64,000 bases of DNA from Zanthoxylum bungeanum (taxonomy: Eukaryota > Streptophyta > Magnoliopsida > Sapindales > Rutaceae). The translations under genes were made by a program, and so were the position numbers. Shown piece after piece: positions 32,705 to 46,090 of the stretch. Position 1 is the stretch's first letter. Every line of letters begins with the position of its first letter. The notes below the pieces were generated by a model, which was not told the origin of the DNA, did no database searches, and saw only the letters and a program-made list of their open reading frames with translations. Where the stretch lies: the NCBI GenBank assembly GCA_019454045.1, contig SKCR01033462.1:62001-126000 (forward strand), given 5' to 3'.

Positions 32705-35050
32705 TTGGCCTATATCCAATCACTCAAGTGACCTACACCCGAACTATGTACGGTTCGCTCAAACTTCTGCTGAGAAAATGCTTTCATTTGCTGATTTACG
32801 GTGTTATCATCTGATGCGATTTATTCGATCATCACATCGCCATGATGTATGATCCGAATGAATCAGATGAATTATGAAGTATATATTTGGATCGTTGATG
32901 AGACCATTAATTCTTTAGCCTGTGCTGTAGCCTAGCTCAGCTGCTAACAGAACTACTCATAATCTGATTAGGATTATTATCAATCCAAAAGGCTTATATT
33001 GCTGCCTCAGCTACAACAATATTCCGCTTTTTGTTGTTTATTCGGCAACAATATTTTGCTTGGAAGATTTCCAGCTCACTGTTCCGTTATTCAAATTGTA
33101 TAGTACCTTTATTGCGACTTATAGTCGTGTATATCGGTTGGGAAACTTGCAACGGTGAACCTAGTCACTTCAAGTTCTCCATCTCCATAGTATAAGAAAG
33201 CATCCTTAGATCATCTAAGATACTAAAGGATGTTCTTAACATCAATCCAGTGACCATCACATGGATTGGCCTGATTGTGACTCTTTATGCTCAAAGTGTA
33301 TGAGACATCAGGTCGCGTACATTTATTTCTATGTACGAGTTCTCGGAGAGTGCCAACAACTTTTAGATCTATCCCAGTAGATCCTTATTCCTAGAATAAA
33401 GGTTGTTTCTCCCAAGAATTCTACGAAGATTTTTCATGAAAGCCAAGCTTTCACCGATTTTATTATAGGAATATCATTTCCAAGAAATGTCATATCATCA
33501 TTTTTAGGACAATCACTTTCAGTGCGCTCCCACTAACCTTCTTATATACACAAGAATCATTTTCATTTTGAATTAAATCATATACCATTATGATTACATC
33601 AAAACGATAATTCCAAGAACCTAATGCTTGCTTCAATCCATAAATGGATCGAATAACTTGCAAACCTTCTTATTGTTCGCTCGTTTTGGTACGACAAAAT
33701 CGTCAGGATGTTATAAACATCCTCCAAAAGGTTTCCGTTAAGGAAAGCGATTTTGACGTTCAGCTGCCATATTTCATAAATGAAACATGCAGCATCAGCA
33801 AGCATTATCCAAATGGATTTAACCATGGCAATGAGTAAACGTTTTCATCGTAATCGACACAATGTTGATAACGATACCTTTTCGCTACAAGCCTAGCTTA
33901 GTACGTTGTTATGTTGCCTTCCATGTATGTCTTCCTTGAAGACTTATATAGTACCAATAGGCACAATGCCTTCCGGTACATCAACTAGTATCCAAACTTG
34001 GTTGGTATACATGGAATCCATTTCGGACATCATGGCACTTTGCCATAACAGGGAGTCGATACCTTGTATCACTTCCTCATACGTAGTCAGTTCGTATTCC
34101 TCAATAAGATTGACATCTTTATGAGGTGAGATCAGAAACCCATACCTCTCAGGTTGTTTTCTGACTCTCTCCGACTTACGCGGTTCTTGTGTATTCGAAG
34201 ATTATTGGAATAGTTTCATCTTGATGAACTATCTCTGTTCCATTAAGGAATCGGTGCCTAGAACAGTACTACTCTGATTTTCATCAAGTTTTACTTTCCT
34301 CCCACTTACCACTGCATATAGGTATTCCTCTTAGGAAAACCGCATGAAGAGCAACAATTACATTGTTCTCTTGTGAGTTGTATAAGTACTATACTTTGGT
34401 TACCCTAGGATAACCCACAACTTAGGCACTTATCCGATTTGGCTTTTAACTTGGTATCATCCAAACATATGCCTAGCATTCCCAAATTTTCAGGAATGAG
34501 AAAACTCAGTTTCTTTCCTGTTCATATCTAATATGAAGTCTGTCAAAAAGGTTTTCATGGAACCTTATTCAAAATAAGTTTTGCACTGTTAATGTGTATC
34601 CTTTGAAGGAAATGGTAGCTCAGAGCGACTCATGATTAACCTTATCATGTCCAACAAAATTTGGTTTCTCTGTTCGGACACACTGTCTAATTGACGTGTT
34701 CCAGGAGGTGTCCTCATTGAAAAAATACTATACTCTTTCATGTATTTGAGAAACTTATTGCTTAAGTATTTTCCATCATGGTCTAACCGTGACGTTTTAA
34801 TACTTTAGCCGATCTGTTTGTCTACTTCGTGTCGAAACTCTTTGAATTCATAAGAAGTTTCCGATTCGTGTTTCAAAAGAAACACATAACCATAATGTGA
34901 TGCCATATCCGTAAAGGTCACGAAACATTCATATCCACCTCTAGCCTAGCTAGACATGGGCCCACTTATGTCACTATGAATGAGGGCTAACAGATCGGTG
35001 ATACTTGCACTTTTACCAAGTAAAATGTGTTTTAGGCACTTTGCCTAATA
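32705..35050 (-). pseudogene. A2 copia pol remnant (integrase, RT, RNase H)
   Basis: Recognisable pieces on the sense strand: GPMSS, stop, ARGGYECF of the integrase core (TAG at 34946-34948); RT piece at 33599-33826 (IWQLNVKIAFLNGNLLEDVY); RNase H tail near 32800-32850 with the shared TAA at 32821-32823. No frame is open for more than about 75 residues. Confidence 0.7.
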
Positions 35051-35585
35051 AACTAGATTCGTAGACATTATTTGAATAAAATCAAATATATCCTTGTATC
35101 CACTCTTCGAAAGTGTGGATATACGAGTCTTGTTAATTGTGTCCCAGACAACAATGCCATATACAAGTCTCAACTGATTAATTCAGTTCGAGCTATTTGT
35201 TTGTCCTGTAATATGTTTGAGATTTATTTATATTCAAAATATAAATACTGTTATTAACATCTAATGTGTTTATCTCAATATCATCTTTATAAAATAAAAC
35301 ACTTTAGTGTTCTAGAATATAAAGGTATATCCGCAACAGATTATACAATAATATGGAGATAATGTTTCTAGTCAAACTAGTTACATTGTAACAGTTTCCT
35401 AATTTAAGAACATACCCGAATGGTAGTTCATAAACTTAGGTATCTACGGTTAAAACAACGACTGCCGTCCCGTTTCCAATTCATAGGTAAATCTCAACTG
35501 AAGTCAGTATCCTGCTTGTCAGCAGATTCTGCACATCAGTATATATTTATGTACCACACTCAGTATCTAAAATCTAATTTTAATA

Positions 35586-35830
35586 CTAGTAGCGAACATG
35601 TTTATGACAAACATATTTGAAGCCGGAGCCTTGCACCATCTTCAATTCCTTCATGTCTGCCTTGTCCATATGGCAGTCACGCTTCAATGACCCCATTTGC
35701 CACAGTTTAGGCAGACATTTTAGGATATGTCCTATGTCTTCCCAGAAAATTATAATGATTTTGCCTTTGCCCTTTTCCATACCCCAGAAGCCTTTGGCCA
35801 AGCCTTGGTCTTCTGGGATGTCGAAGTAAG
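35586..35830 (-). pseudogene. A2 gag zinc-knuckle remnant
   Basis: CLNCGKWGH in one frame and KRDCHMDKADMKELK in another, the same split as in A1 and A3. Confidence 0.55.
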
Positions 35831-35999
35831 ACGCGCCTTGCGCTTCTTGCCCATTGCAAACTCTGGCTTTGTCTCTTTGAGTATAGCCATTAACTCTCCA
35901 AGAGTTTTCTATTGCAATTTCTACTTCTAAGATCTAAGGATAGATCTATGAAGATCCTTCAATTTCATTATCATACTATATGGATCTAATCCTTAGTTC

Positions 36000-38565
36000 T
36001 GATTAAGAAATTAAGGAGTCTATTTGGCAAGCATAACGGATTAAGCACTAAAGTTATCATCACATGAATATTCCAAATATCATGTTCTACTATTTACTCA
36101 ACTCCGGGCTTAGGCTCGAGACGTCATTCTATCAAATATAGTAACTTCTCGGTCTCCAGGACTATTCTGAGATTTTATTCCCAATTTGAAAATTAAAGCC
36201 GTTTAAAATATTTTCACCCAGGTTTATATTTTAAACGCTAATCTTTCATTTATCTTGATTCCAATAGTCCAACTATCGAATCAACGATTTTATGTACCAT
36301 TTATTATAATGATTACTATAGTCCAACTATATAATCAACTATAATTTAATTGGTTAAATTCAATTATATTGATTACTATAATCCAATTATAAAATCAACT
36401 ATTAATTGAAGGTGGACTGTTTATATAAAACAACGATTAAATATTAGTCCAACTAATATATTAATTTATATGACGAAAAATTTGAAATGAGCGCGTATGG
36501 CAAGTAACTAAAAGAATATTGTAAATTTAATACTTGCCTCCCACTATTTTTCGGCGAGCCTCTAACCCTCTGTGGAGTACTCGGGAAACCTTGTTTCCTA
36601 GTGGGCTAGGATCCCGTTAAATAACACGCAATCTTGACTTTGGCCAAAAAATTGTATGATAATTAACTAGGTAGATCTCTAAGATCAATTGGATCCCATC
36701 CAATTCCTAGATCCAGTAGGTGGACATCCAAGTCCGAAACATATATCTTATATATGCCAATATATCCAATATATTGCCTAACCTTTTTCCTCTGAATCAA
36801 CTAAGCCTTGGCTTTGGCACAACAAACTTAGTGATCCGAGTTAAGCGGAACCCATTGACCTTGGAAAGCTTCGTAATCAATGTCGATGGACAAGAAGTGA
36901 TCTTGACTTTGGCCAACAAATCACAACTTGGACAAGACACCGATATGGAACAAAGCTTCCATGATTCAAACACATCTGCGACGGACAAAGGTCTTGACTT
37001 TGGCCAACAAACCAGTGCCAGTCTTGGATCTTGAGTAAGAATCACTCAATGGAAGGAAAAACGCTTAATATGTGTTGAGGGTTTTTCGCGTAAATTAGCA
37101 ACCAATTTATTATCTTTGTTAAGGTCTCATCATCATACACCTTTAAACATGCATTCTAAAAACATAATAATGCGCGTATAAATAAAATAATAATGATATG
37201 CGGATGGATACTTAACACATTGTTCCTAGAACAAATCTATCCATTTCCTCTCTCCCGCTAGCACAAGTATTACTTTTACCCGATTACATAACACTTCTAA
37301 AGAAACCTCATTTACATTGAGGGGAATATGTGAGAAGAGAAATACAAAGAGTCAATAGATAATAGGCTGGACACGCATGTCAAATTAATAAATTCTAAAT
37401 TTATTACAACAATTTCCAAAATTGCCCTCACCCATCTAATATCCATCCGATATACATTATTCATACATCGCATCCATGTATTCACACAAGAATGTTATCA
37501 ATCAATCTAATCCAATTAATTAATCTGAAAATTAATGAACATCCAATGTTCAAACAACGATTTGATTGTGCGCGAGTCAAACTCGTTTTACGAATAAGTA
37601 CTCAAAGTACGAATTCACGAATTATATTAAACTACAACATTAAATCCAATTTAATTTGTATTTAATACTAATTCATTATTTAATTCCGAATTAAATATTT
37701 ACACTTTTTAATGTACCTTTACGACTTAGATTCTAAATCTAATCATTACGGGTCTCAAAGCCCGATTAACATCCAATGTTAATTTAATTAAAGTCCAATT
37801 GGCTTTTAATTAATTTCATAAGGCAAGGACTTTTGGTCAATATGGGTCAAACCCAAATACCAAAGCCCATTTAAGAAATCACCCTTATTTGCCAAGAAAC
37901 CAATTTAGGCCCATTAGGCCCAATTAAAGTTAAAGGTCCATTAAGTTATATTTGGACTTTATGGATATGGTTTTGGGCCCAATTGGATCCAACCAATTAG
38001 CCTAAACCAAACTTGGCCCAACCAAGCCCATTAAGCCCAATTACAACTTTACAAGTCCAATTCCAAATTTGGCCCAATTAATTAAATTACCAAAATTCCA
38101 AATTTCATAATTTAATTAACCTAAAGTGTATGCCATAATTAATTAACCAAATTAATATTTCTAAAACATCAATTTACACAATTAATTATGCTTATCATCA
38201 TCAAAACATGTCCAACACATTTGAATCAAAAATCAATCATTTTCCATGCTAGTTAGTCACAACAATTAGAGATTTCTTTGTCCGATTAAAAATTCAATCC
38301 AATTAAATCTCAAATCAACATTTCCCAATGATTTCAACTCATCCAATGATCAAAATCAAAAATCACCATGACTTAGGGTAAGCTCAAACTTTCGGCCAAG
38401 CCATAATTTTGGGGTAAATTTGATCCAATCCAATTTTCACAAAATTGATCACAAATAACTCCAAGTCATTCATATACAAGCATGCTCAAACAAGTAATTT
38501 CACTCAAACATGCTCAAATCCAATTTACCCAAATTTTACCCTAATCAAATTTCATGCTCAAAATG
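36000..38565 (-). other. A2 non-coding leader
   Basis: Counterpart of the A1 leader: 20-mer repeats (36630-37010), CCA/CTA-spaced palindromes (for example TTAGATT/CTA/AATCTAA at 37736-37752) and a TGGGCY cluster near 37800-38040. Confidence 0.65.
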
Positions 38566-38578
38566 GCTCAAGATACCA
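38566..38578 (-). other. A2 primer-binding site, mutated
   Basis: The sense strand reads TGGTATCTTGAGC beside the LTR; it matches TGGTATCAGAGC at both ends with changes in the middle. Confidence 0.65.
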
Positions 38579-38579
38579 T

Positions 38580-40535
38580 TGTTGGGTTTCTAGATTAGTC
38601 CCAAGATCAATTCAAGTATAGAAATCATGTGTGAATACAACAAAGAAGCATGGAGGAATCATACTTACATTGATCGGCTTTTGCGATGCGAGGAACAACA
38701 AAAATCTTCAAGCTTTCCTTCCATGGTGCTCTCGGTTTTGCTCCTCCATTTTGGGCTCCATTTGCTCGGCCAAGCTCCAAGCTTGGGTGTGCATTCCATG
38801 CCAATGGGTGGGTTTCCCTATCACCTTCGCAAGACCCCGAATGTGTGCTAGCACTCTTGAAATTTTGCCACAAAACTTCCTAAACTTCTCCTTCATCTCA
38901 CGGCATTTGCAGAAAAATGAAGGAAGAAAATGGTCCAAGGCCGAGAGATAGGAGAGAGTGAGAAGAGATTGTGTTTTTGAGTGTTGTGTATCTAATACAC
39001 TAATTGAAAGTCAAATACCAAAAATCAAATAAATGGTAAATGGCACCACCACCATCAATCAATAATGACATGTTGTCAATCACTCAAAGTGACAAGACAT
39101 CTATCACTTGATTGACTAGTGATTTGATGCTTGATGTGACTTGTGGGCCGCACTTGAATTCGAAATGCGAGTGCACCTGCAAACACTCCCGGGCTCGGGT
39201 TCGCTAATTCCGAATTAACAAATTTTCCATTGCGACGTAATTAAATCAAATTTAATTAAATAATCATGCCTAGCAAAATTACTATTCACGTCGCTAACGA
39301 ATTAATTCTAAATTAACTCGTTCGCCCGAATTAAAATCTAATTTTAATTCCGCGTCGAAATCCAATTTTGTATAATATATCGAATATATTATTTTATCGA
39401 TTAATTCCAAATTAATCGTTCTCTCTCTTTTAAATAATATTTTAACCCAGATAAAATATCTCCGTAATTAATCCCAGATTAATTTTCTCTCTCTTATAAT
39501 TAATCTCAGATTAATAAAGTGTGAGTCATACGTCATCGGTGAATCTTCGGGAAGCGACCCATGAGATCCCCAGATATGTTGGCAGTAAATCCGGTCGTCG
39601 GACTATCCGAACACGTACGTACCTAGTACTACATTTTTACCGATTTACAAGACATGGTTGGCTTCTAGCAAAGCATCGTGCCTACCCAATTCTCCAGAAA
39701 TATTCTTATAGGAATATGTGATTTATATAAGGCGTAGTATACGTAGTATTGCGTATTACGATCCAGCATCGGATGTCACGTGCTAGGCCTGAGGCTGGAA
39801 TTGTGTCAGCCCCGTACGAAGCATATATCGGATCTCTGGTAACTAGTCTCTATAATCGGATAATCATGACCTAGTCATATTATCCCGATAGCTGCAGCAT
39901 AAAAGAGCACCAGTTCCGTATGCTACGTGATCACCATTTTTACACTATGACTGGAGTGATACTTCCATCTTGACATCACATCCAATACACTACGATTCTC
40001 AATATACCCAGAAAAGGCATACACAGAACCTTTTAAAGCCCTGGACAACCAAAACCAAAGTATATTGATTGTCGCAAGTATTAGCGGTGCAAGTCTCAGT
40101 TAAAGACCAAATACACCTACCCTGATTCAGACTTCCATAGACACATAGTCATACTACCAATGGAATTCCGATGGGTCTATCTAGAGCGAAGCTATTTCCG
40201 TACCATCGGTAAATACAACCTCCTATTACACTTGCATGAGTATCCAATACCCAAATATATGAGAACTATATCGTTATGCTCCCACAACGCGCACAAGTGT
40301 AATACTAGTCTTTTACGCATTATTGATGTCCAATCACGATAATACTCTGACTAGGGATATTTAATGATTAAACCTTCGTGGATTGATACTGTCTCATATC
40401 ATCTCAATCCGGAACTAATCATATGGACCTTTTATGATTTATAGATCTAGGTAATCCAATTACAAATGATAAAAGGGAAATTTCTTTTGTCACATAGTTA
40501 ATTTGTACAACAACACCATGATCTATAAAAATAGA
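38580..40535 (-). repeat. A2 5' LTR (right), truncated
   Basis: 1,956 bp, missing the terminal bases. The junction with family B at 40535/40536 shows that a deletion or rearrangement took place after insertion. Confidence 0.85.
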
Positions 40536-40944
40536 GACTCATGGTTCATTGGAATAAACTATCAGACCAAGTCACGGTATACGACATGTACTGGTCTCAA
40601 CAGATTTTACTAACCGACCTGTGTTAGTAAATCTTGACCATGAACTTTATTTAAGGATATACAACTTATAGTGACGCTTCCCAATGTCAATTACAAACTA
40701 CGTTATAACTGCGCACTACGTTGTAAATCCTAAGGTCTTTGTCTAATATACACGTATCACTAAATCAGATTTAGTTTCAATCTAATCAAAATTAGATATC
40801 TAATCGTAATTAGATCGAATATGTATATAAAAGACAAGTGGTGCTACCATTAAATTAGTAATATTATGGAAAAATATATTGTTCGTATTCATGAATCGGA
40901 CATAAATACGATCCAGATTGGCACTCCGAGCACCAACCCTGACA
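40536..40944 (-). repeat. Family B, inverted partial copy (B2)
   Basis: Reverse complement of about 8768-9165: it shares the ACTCCGAGCACCAACCC end, GAATCGGACATAAATACGAT and ACTGGTCTCAAC-like segments with small indels. Its terminus TGTCAGGGTT (plus AACCCTGACA, ending 40944) matches the TGTTAGGGTT end of B1. Confidence 0.75.
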
Positions 40945-40965
40945 CTAGTAAGTCCGACTAGACAT

Positions 40966-41433
40966 GAAAATTGAATATTATATACGACCGACTTTGGGAT
41001 ATGTCCAGCCAGGTCTCTCCGAGGTCAGACCCACCTAGTGCACGTTTTAGCTTATTTAATTATTACTGTAATAGTTTAATTTCACATGTAAACTTTATTT
41101 GTTTACCATTTTTCATGTTTGAGTCGTGTATGGCTTTAAATTACTTTATGAGTGATATTGCATTATAAATATGAGGATACCTATTTTAAGCGTAAATATT
41201 ATATTGGCATCAGTAAGGGACCATTCTTAACCCAAATGGGTTTAAGATGGAACCTTATGAGTGGTGTAGTGCGGCCTTAAATCATTTCTGATGTCTCATA
41301 CTGGGTGGCGACTCCCTTTTTCTCCGGTTAGTCCCCCTGAAGGACTATCTGTACTCTCAACGAGCTATGAGCCCAACAATGTAGTGGTCGCCGACGTCAT
41401 AGGCATAGCGGTAAACCATGTTTTGCTGCTACA
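40966..41433 (+). repeat. Tat/Ogre-type LTR, 3' part (D3)
   Basis: It matches the D1 fragment from CAGTAAGGGACCATTC to TATGAGCCCAACA and ends GCTGCTACA at 41433, two bases before a PBS. The 5' side is replaced by inverted family B. It is the LTR of the element whose leader and gag start follow. Confidence 0.7.
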
Positions 41434-41435
41434 GA

Positions 41436-41453
41436 TGGCGACTCCACTAGGGA
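41436..41453 (+). other. Tat/Ogre-type primer-binding site
   Basis: TGGCGACTCCACTAGGGA directly after the LTR end resembles the TGGCGACTCTGCTGGGGA-type site that Ogre-like elements use (tRNA-Arg, from memory). Confidence 0.65.
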
Positions 41454-41780
41454 TAGAGAATTGACCCTGAAAAATGCCTTGAACTATTTATGGAGAGATT
41501 GAGGAGAACCATGTATTCATCTTTTGCATACCTTTTTTTAAACCTCGATGGCGTTATATATCCAGAAATCGCTTTCACTCAAGGTGGCAGATTGGTATGT
41601 GATGATAATCATCACTTATTGGCACGTACCCTTAAGCATAAATGTATGTTCACTTGGTCGATTGAACCATTGAGTTAGGAGACCTAGTTGTGGACAACCC
41701 TTCATGTTATTACGTATAAAAAAGCGCGTTCACCTGGTCGATTGGACCATTGAGTGGGGAGACCTAGTTGTCGGCAACCC
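41454..41780 (+). other. Ogre-like leader, left part, with a 53-bp direct repeat
   Basis: Non-coding leader. A 53-bp segment at 41648-41700 recurs at 41728-41780 (shared GGTCGATTG, CCATTGAGT, GGAGACCTAGTTGT, CAACCC). Copia A3 is inserted exactly at the end of the second copy. Confidence 0.7.
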
Positions 41781-43796
41781 TGTTGGGTTTCTCTAAGGTC
41801 CCAAATATCATTATCAAGCAAGAAACATACATGTGAATACTCGAAGAAGTTTCTGAATACTTACATCGATCGGTTGAGGCGATGCGTCGAAGAATAAAAA
41901 TCTTTTTCTCCCTCCAAGATGGCTCGGCAGTGAGCAGATTTTGGGTCCTCCATTTTCGGCCATGAATCAACCTCTAAGCTGCAAGCTTTCGTGATGTGAT
42001 TCCAAGCTCACAAGTGGGTTTCCCTATCACATTTGTATGTCTCCATTGTGTGCTAGCACTCTTGATTTTGCCACAAAAATCATCAATTGCTTTTCCTTCA
42101 ACTCACGGTGATGACAGTGAAAAGAAGAAGAAAAAAATAGCCCATGGCCGAGAGAGAGAGGAAGAAATTAATAGAAGAGAGATGTGTGATGGTTGTTGGA
42201 AATGTGTATCTAATACACATAAATGAATTTCCAAATTCATTTTCCAAAAAATTTGGCTTTCCAAAAGTCAAAGGTTTAATGCCAACCAACTCCATAAACT
42301 ATTCACATCACTCAAGTGACAAGTTGTCACATCAATCAAATTGATAAGTGATTTGACGCTTGATGTGACTAGTGATTTGACGCTTGATGTGACTTGTGGG
42401 CCGCACTCGAATTCGAAATGCGAATGCCCCCGCAAACACTCCCGGGCTCGGGTTCGCTAATTCCAAATTAACGAATTTTCCGTTGCGACGTAATTAAATA
42501 ATTATGCCTAGCAAAATCGCTATTCACGTCGCTAACGAATTAATTCTTAATTAACTCGTTCGCCCGAATTAAAATCTAATTTCAATTCCGCGTCGAAATC
42601 CAATTTCGTATAATATATCGAATATATTATTTTATCGATTAATTCCAAATTAATCGTTCTCTCTCTTTAATTAATATTTTATCCTTGATAAAATATCTCT
42701 GTAATTAATCCCAGATTAATTTTCTCTCTCATCTAATTAATCCCAGATTAATAAAGTGCGAGTCATACGTCATCGACGAATCTTCAGGAAGCGACCCATG
42801 AGATCCCCGGATATGTTGGCAGTAAATTCGGTCGTCGGACTATCCGAATACGTACGTACCTAGTACTACGTTTGTACCGATTTACAATACAAGGTTGGCT
42901 TCTAGCAAAGCGCCATGCCTACCCAATTCTCCAGAAATATCCTTACATGAATATGTGATCTATATCAGGCGTAGTATACGTAGTATTGCGTATTTCGATC
43001 CAGTATCAGATGTCACGTGCAAGGCCTGGGGCTGGAATGTGTCTGCCCCGTACGAAGCACATATCGGATCTCTGGTAACTAGTCTCTATAATCGGATAAA
43101 CATGACCTAGTCATTTTATCCCGATGACTACAGTACATAAAAGAACCACTTCCGTATCCTACGTGACCATCATCTCCACTATAACTGGAGTGATACTTCC
43201 ATCTCGACATCACACCCAATACACTACGATTCAATATACCCAGAAGAGGCGTACACATAACCTGTTAAAGCCATAGACGACCAAAACCAAAGTATATTGA
43301 TTGTCGCAAGTATTAGCGGTGCAAGTCTCAGGTTAAGACCAAATACACCTACCCTGATTCGGACTTCCATAGACAATAGTCATACTACCAATGGAATTCC
43401 GAGGGGTCTATCCAGAGCGAAGCTGTTTTCCGTACCATCGGTAAAACAGAACCTCATACTACACTTGCATGAGTATCCTATACCCAAATATATGAGAACT
43501 ATGCCGTTATGCCCTCACAATGCCCACAAGTGTAATACTAGTCTTTTACGCATTATCGATGTCCAATCTCGATAATACTCTGAATATGGATATTTAATGA
43601 TTAAACCTTTGTGGATTGATACTGTCTCATATCATCTCAATCCAGGAACTAATCATATAGACCTTTCATCATTTATACATCTTGGTGATCTAATCACAAA
43701 TGATAAAAGAGCAATTTCCTTTGTCATATAGTTAATTTGCACAACAACACCATGATCTGTACAAATAGTGACGATATGGGTCATAACTGTCCAACA
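41781..43796 (-). repeat. A3 3' LTR (left)
   Basis: Its outer end reads TGTTGGGTTTCTCTAAGGTC. It contains an A3-specific 24-bp tandem duplication (42347-42394) and the palindrome series near 42455-42755. Confidence 0.9.
42347..42394 (+). repeat. 24-bp tandem duplication in A3 LTR
   Basis: Two head-to-tail copies of AGTGATTTGACGCTTGATGT followed by GACT. The same doubling is in the other A3 LTR (50239-50286), while A1 and A2 have one copy, so it marks the A3 subfamily and predates its insertion. Confidence 0.85.
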
Positions 43797-43804
43797 ATCT
43801 CCCA

Positions 43805-46090
43805 CTTGGCCTATAGCCAGTCACTCGAGTGTCCTACACCCGAACTATGTACGGTTCGCTTAACTTACTGAGAAAAGATTTTCGTCAGCAGATTTGCATG
43901 ATTATCATCTGATGCGATTTATTCGATCATTAAATCGCCACGATGTATGATCCGAACGAATCAGATGAATATCGAAGTATATATATGGATCGTTGATGAG
44001 ACCATTAATTCTTTAGCCTGCACTGTAGCCTAGCTCAGCTGCTAACATAACTATATCTAATCTAATTAGATTATTATCAATCCAGAAGGCTTCTATTGCT
44101 GCCTCAGCTGCAGCAATAATCCACTTTTGTTGTTTATTCGGTAACAGTATCTTGCTTTGAAGATTTCTAGCTAACTGTTCCGTTATTCAAACTTTATAGT
44201 ACCGTTGTTACGACTTATAGTCGTTATTATCGGTTAGGAAACTTGCAGTAGTGAACCCAATCACTTCAAGTTCTCCTTCTCCATAGTTTAAGAAAGCATC
44301 CTTAGTTCCTCTAAGATACTCAAGGATGTTCTTAACATCAATCCAATGACCATCACTTGGATTGGCCTGATTGTGACTCCATATGCTCAAAGCGTATGAG
44401 ACACCAGGTCGCGTACATTTATTTATGTACGATTTCTCGGAGAGTGTTAACAACTTTAAATCTATCACAGTAGATTTTTATTCCTAGAATAAAGGTTGTT
44501 TCTCCCAAGAATTCTACGGAGAATTTTCATGAAAGCCAAGCTTTCACCGATTGTATTACGGGAATATCATTTCCAAGAAATGATATATCATCATTACTTA
44601 GGACTTTCGCTGTCAGTGCGCTCCCACTAACCTCCTTATATACACAAGAATCATTTTCGTTTTGAATTAAATCATACACCATTATGATTACATCAAAACG
44701 ATAATTCCAAGAACCAATGCTTGCTTCAATCCATACATGGATCGAATAACCTGCAAACCTTGTTTGCTTGTTTTGGTACGACAAAACCGTCAGGATGTTT
44801 TAAACATCCTCCAAAAGGTTTCCGTTAAGGAAAGCGATTTTGGCATTCTGCTGACATATTTCATGAATGAAATATGCAACATCAGCAAGCATTATCCAAA
44901 TGGATTTAACCATGGCAACGAGTAAAAGGTTCCGTCGTAATCGACACAATGTTGATAACGATACCTTTTCGCTACAAGCCTAGCTTAGTACGTTGGTATG
45001 TTGCCTTCCATGTATGTCTTCCTTGAAGACTCATATAGTACCAATAGACACAATGCCTTACGGTACATCAACTAGTATCCAAACATAGTTGATATACATG
45101 GAATCCATTTCGGACTTCATGGCACTTTGCCATAATAGGGAGTCGATACCTTGTATCACTTCCTCATACGTAGTCAGTTCGTATTCCCCAATAAGATTGA
45201 CATCTTTATGAGGTGAGATCAGAAACCCATACCCCAGGTTGTTTTATGACTCTCTCCGACTTACGTGGTTCTTGTGTATTCGAAGATTACTGGTATAGTT
45301 TCATCCTTGATGAACTATCTGTGTTCCATTAAGGAATCAGTGCCTGGAATAGTATTACTCCGATCTTCATCGAGTTTTACTTTCCTCCACTTACCACTGC
45401 ATATAGGTATTCCTCTTAGGAAAAACCGCATGGCGAGCAACAATTACATTGTTCTCTTGTGAGTTGTATAAGTACTATACTTTGGTTTCCCTAGGATAAC
45501 CTATAATTTGACACTTATCCGATTTGGGTTTTAGTTTGGCATCATCCAAACATATGCCTAGCATTCCCAAATCTCCAGGAATGAGAAAACCCGGTTTCTT
45601 TCCAATTCATATCTAATATGAAGTTTGTCAAACAGATTTTTATGGAACCTTATTCAAAATAAGTTTTGCACTGTTTATGCGTATCCGTTGAAGGAAATAG
45701 TAGCTCAGCGACTCATGATTAACCTTACTATTTCCAACAAAATTCGGTTTCTCCATTCAGACACACCGTCAAACTGACGTGTTCCGGGAGGAGTCCTCAT
45801 TGAAAGAATATTATACTCTTTCAAGTATTTGAGAAACTTATTGCTTAAGTATTTTCCATCATGGTCTAACCGTGATTGTTTAATACTTTAACCGATCTGT
45901 TTGTCTATTTCGTGTCGAAACTATAAAAGTTTTCGATTTGTGTTTCAAAAGAGACACATAACCATAACGCGATGCCACATCCGTAAAGGTCACGAAATAT
46001 TCATATCCACCTCTAGCCTAGTTAGACATGGGCCCACTTGCTTCACTATGAACTAGGGCTAACAGATCGGTGGCATTTACACTTTTACCA
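43805..46090 (-). pseudogene. A3 copia pol remnant (integrase, RT, RNase H)
   Basis: Sense-strand pieces: integrase GPMSN, stop (46018-46020), ARGGYEYF; RT SWNYRFDVIIMVYDLIQNE then SCVYKEVSGSAL (44527-44784); RNase H RPGVSYALSIWSHNQANPS then DVKNILEYLRGTKDAFLNYG (44208-44468); the RNase H tail with the shared TAA (43919-43921). The order integrase-RT-RNase H confirms Ty1/copia. Confidence 0.8.

Larger units (their letters stand above)
30701..40535 (-). mobile_element. Ty1/copia element A2, right LTR truncated
   Basis: Same family as A1, minus strand. Left LTR 30701-32695, internal region 32696-38579, right LTR 38580-40535. The right LTR lacks its last roughly 35-40 bp (stops at ATGATCTATAAAAATAG) and abuts inverted family B, so no TSD can be scored; the left flank is CTAAG. 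LTR outer ends read TGTTGGGTTTCTTGATTAG and TGTTGGGTTTCTAGATTAG, a subfamily mark. All coding is decayed. Confidence 0.88.

Noticed and set aside
42098..42344. ORFs MELVGIKPLT... and MAERERKKL..., repeated at 49990-50236
   Set aside because: They occupy opposite strands of the same A3 LTR sequence and repeat with it.
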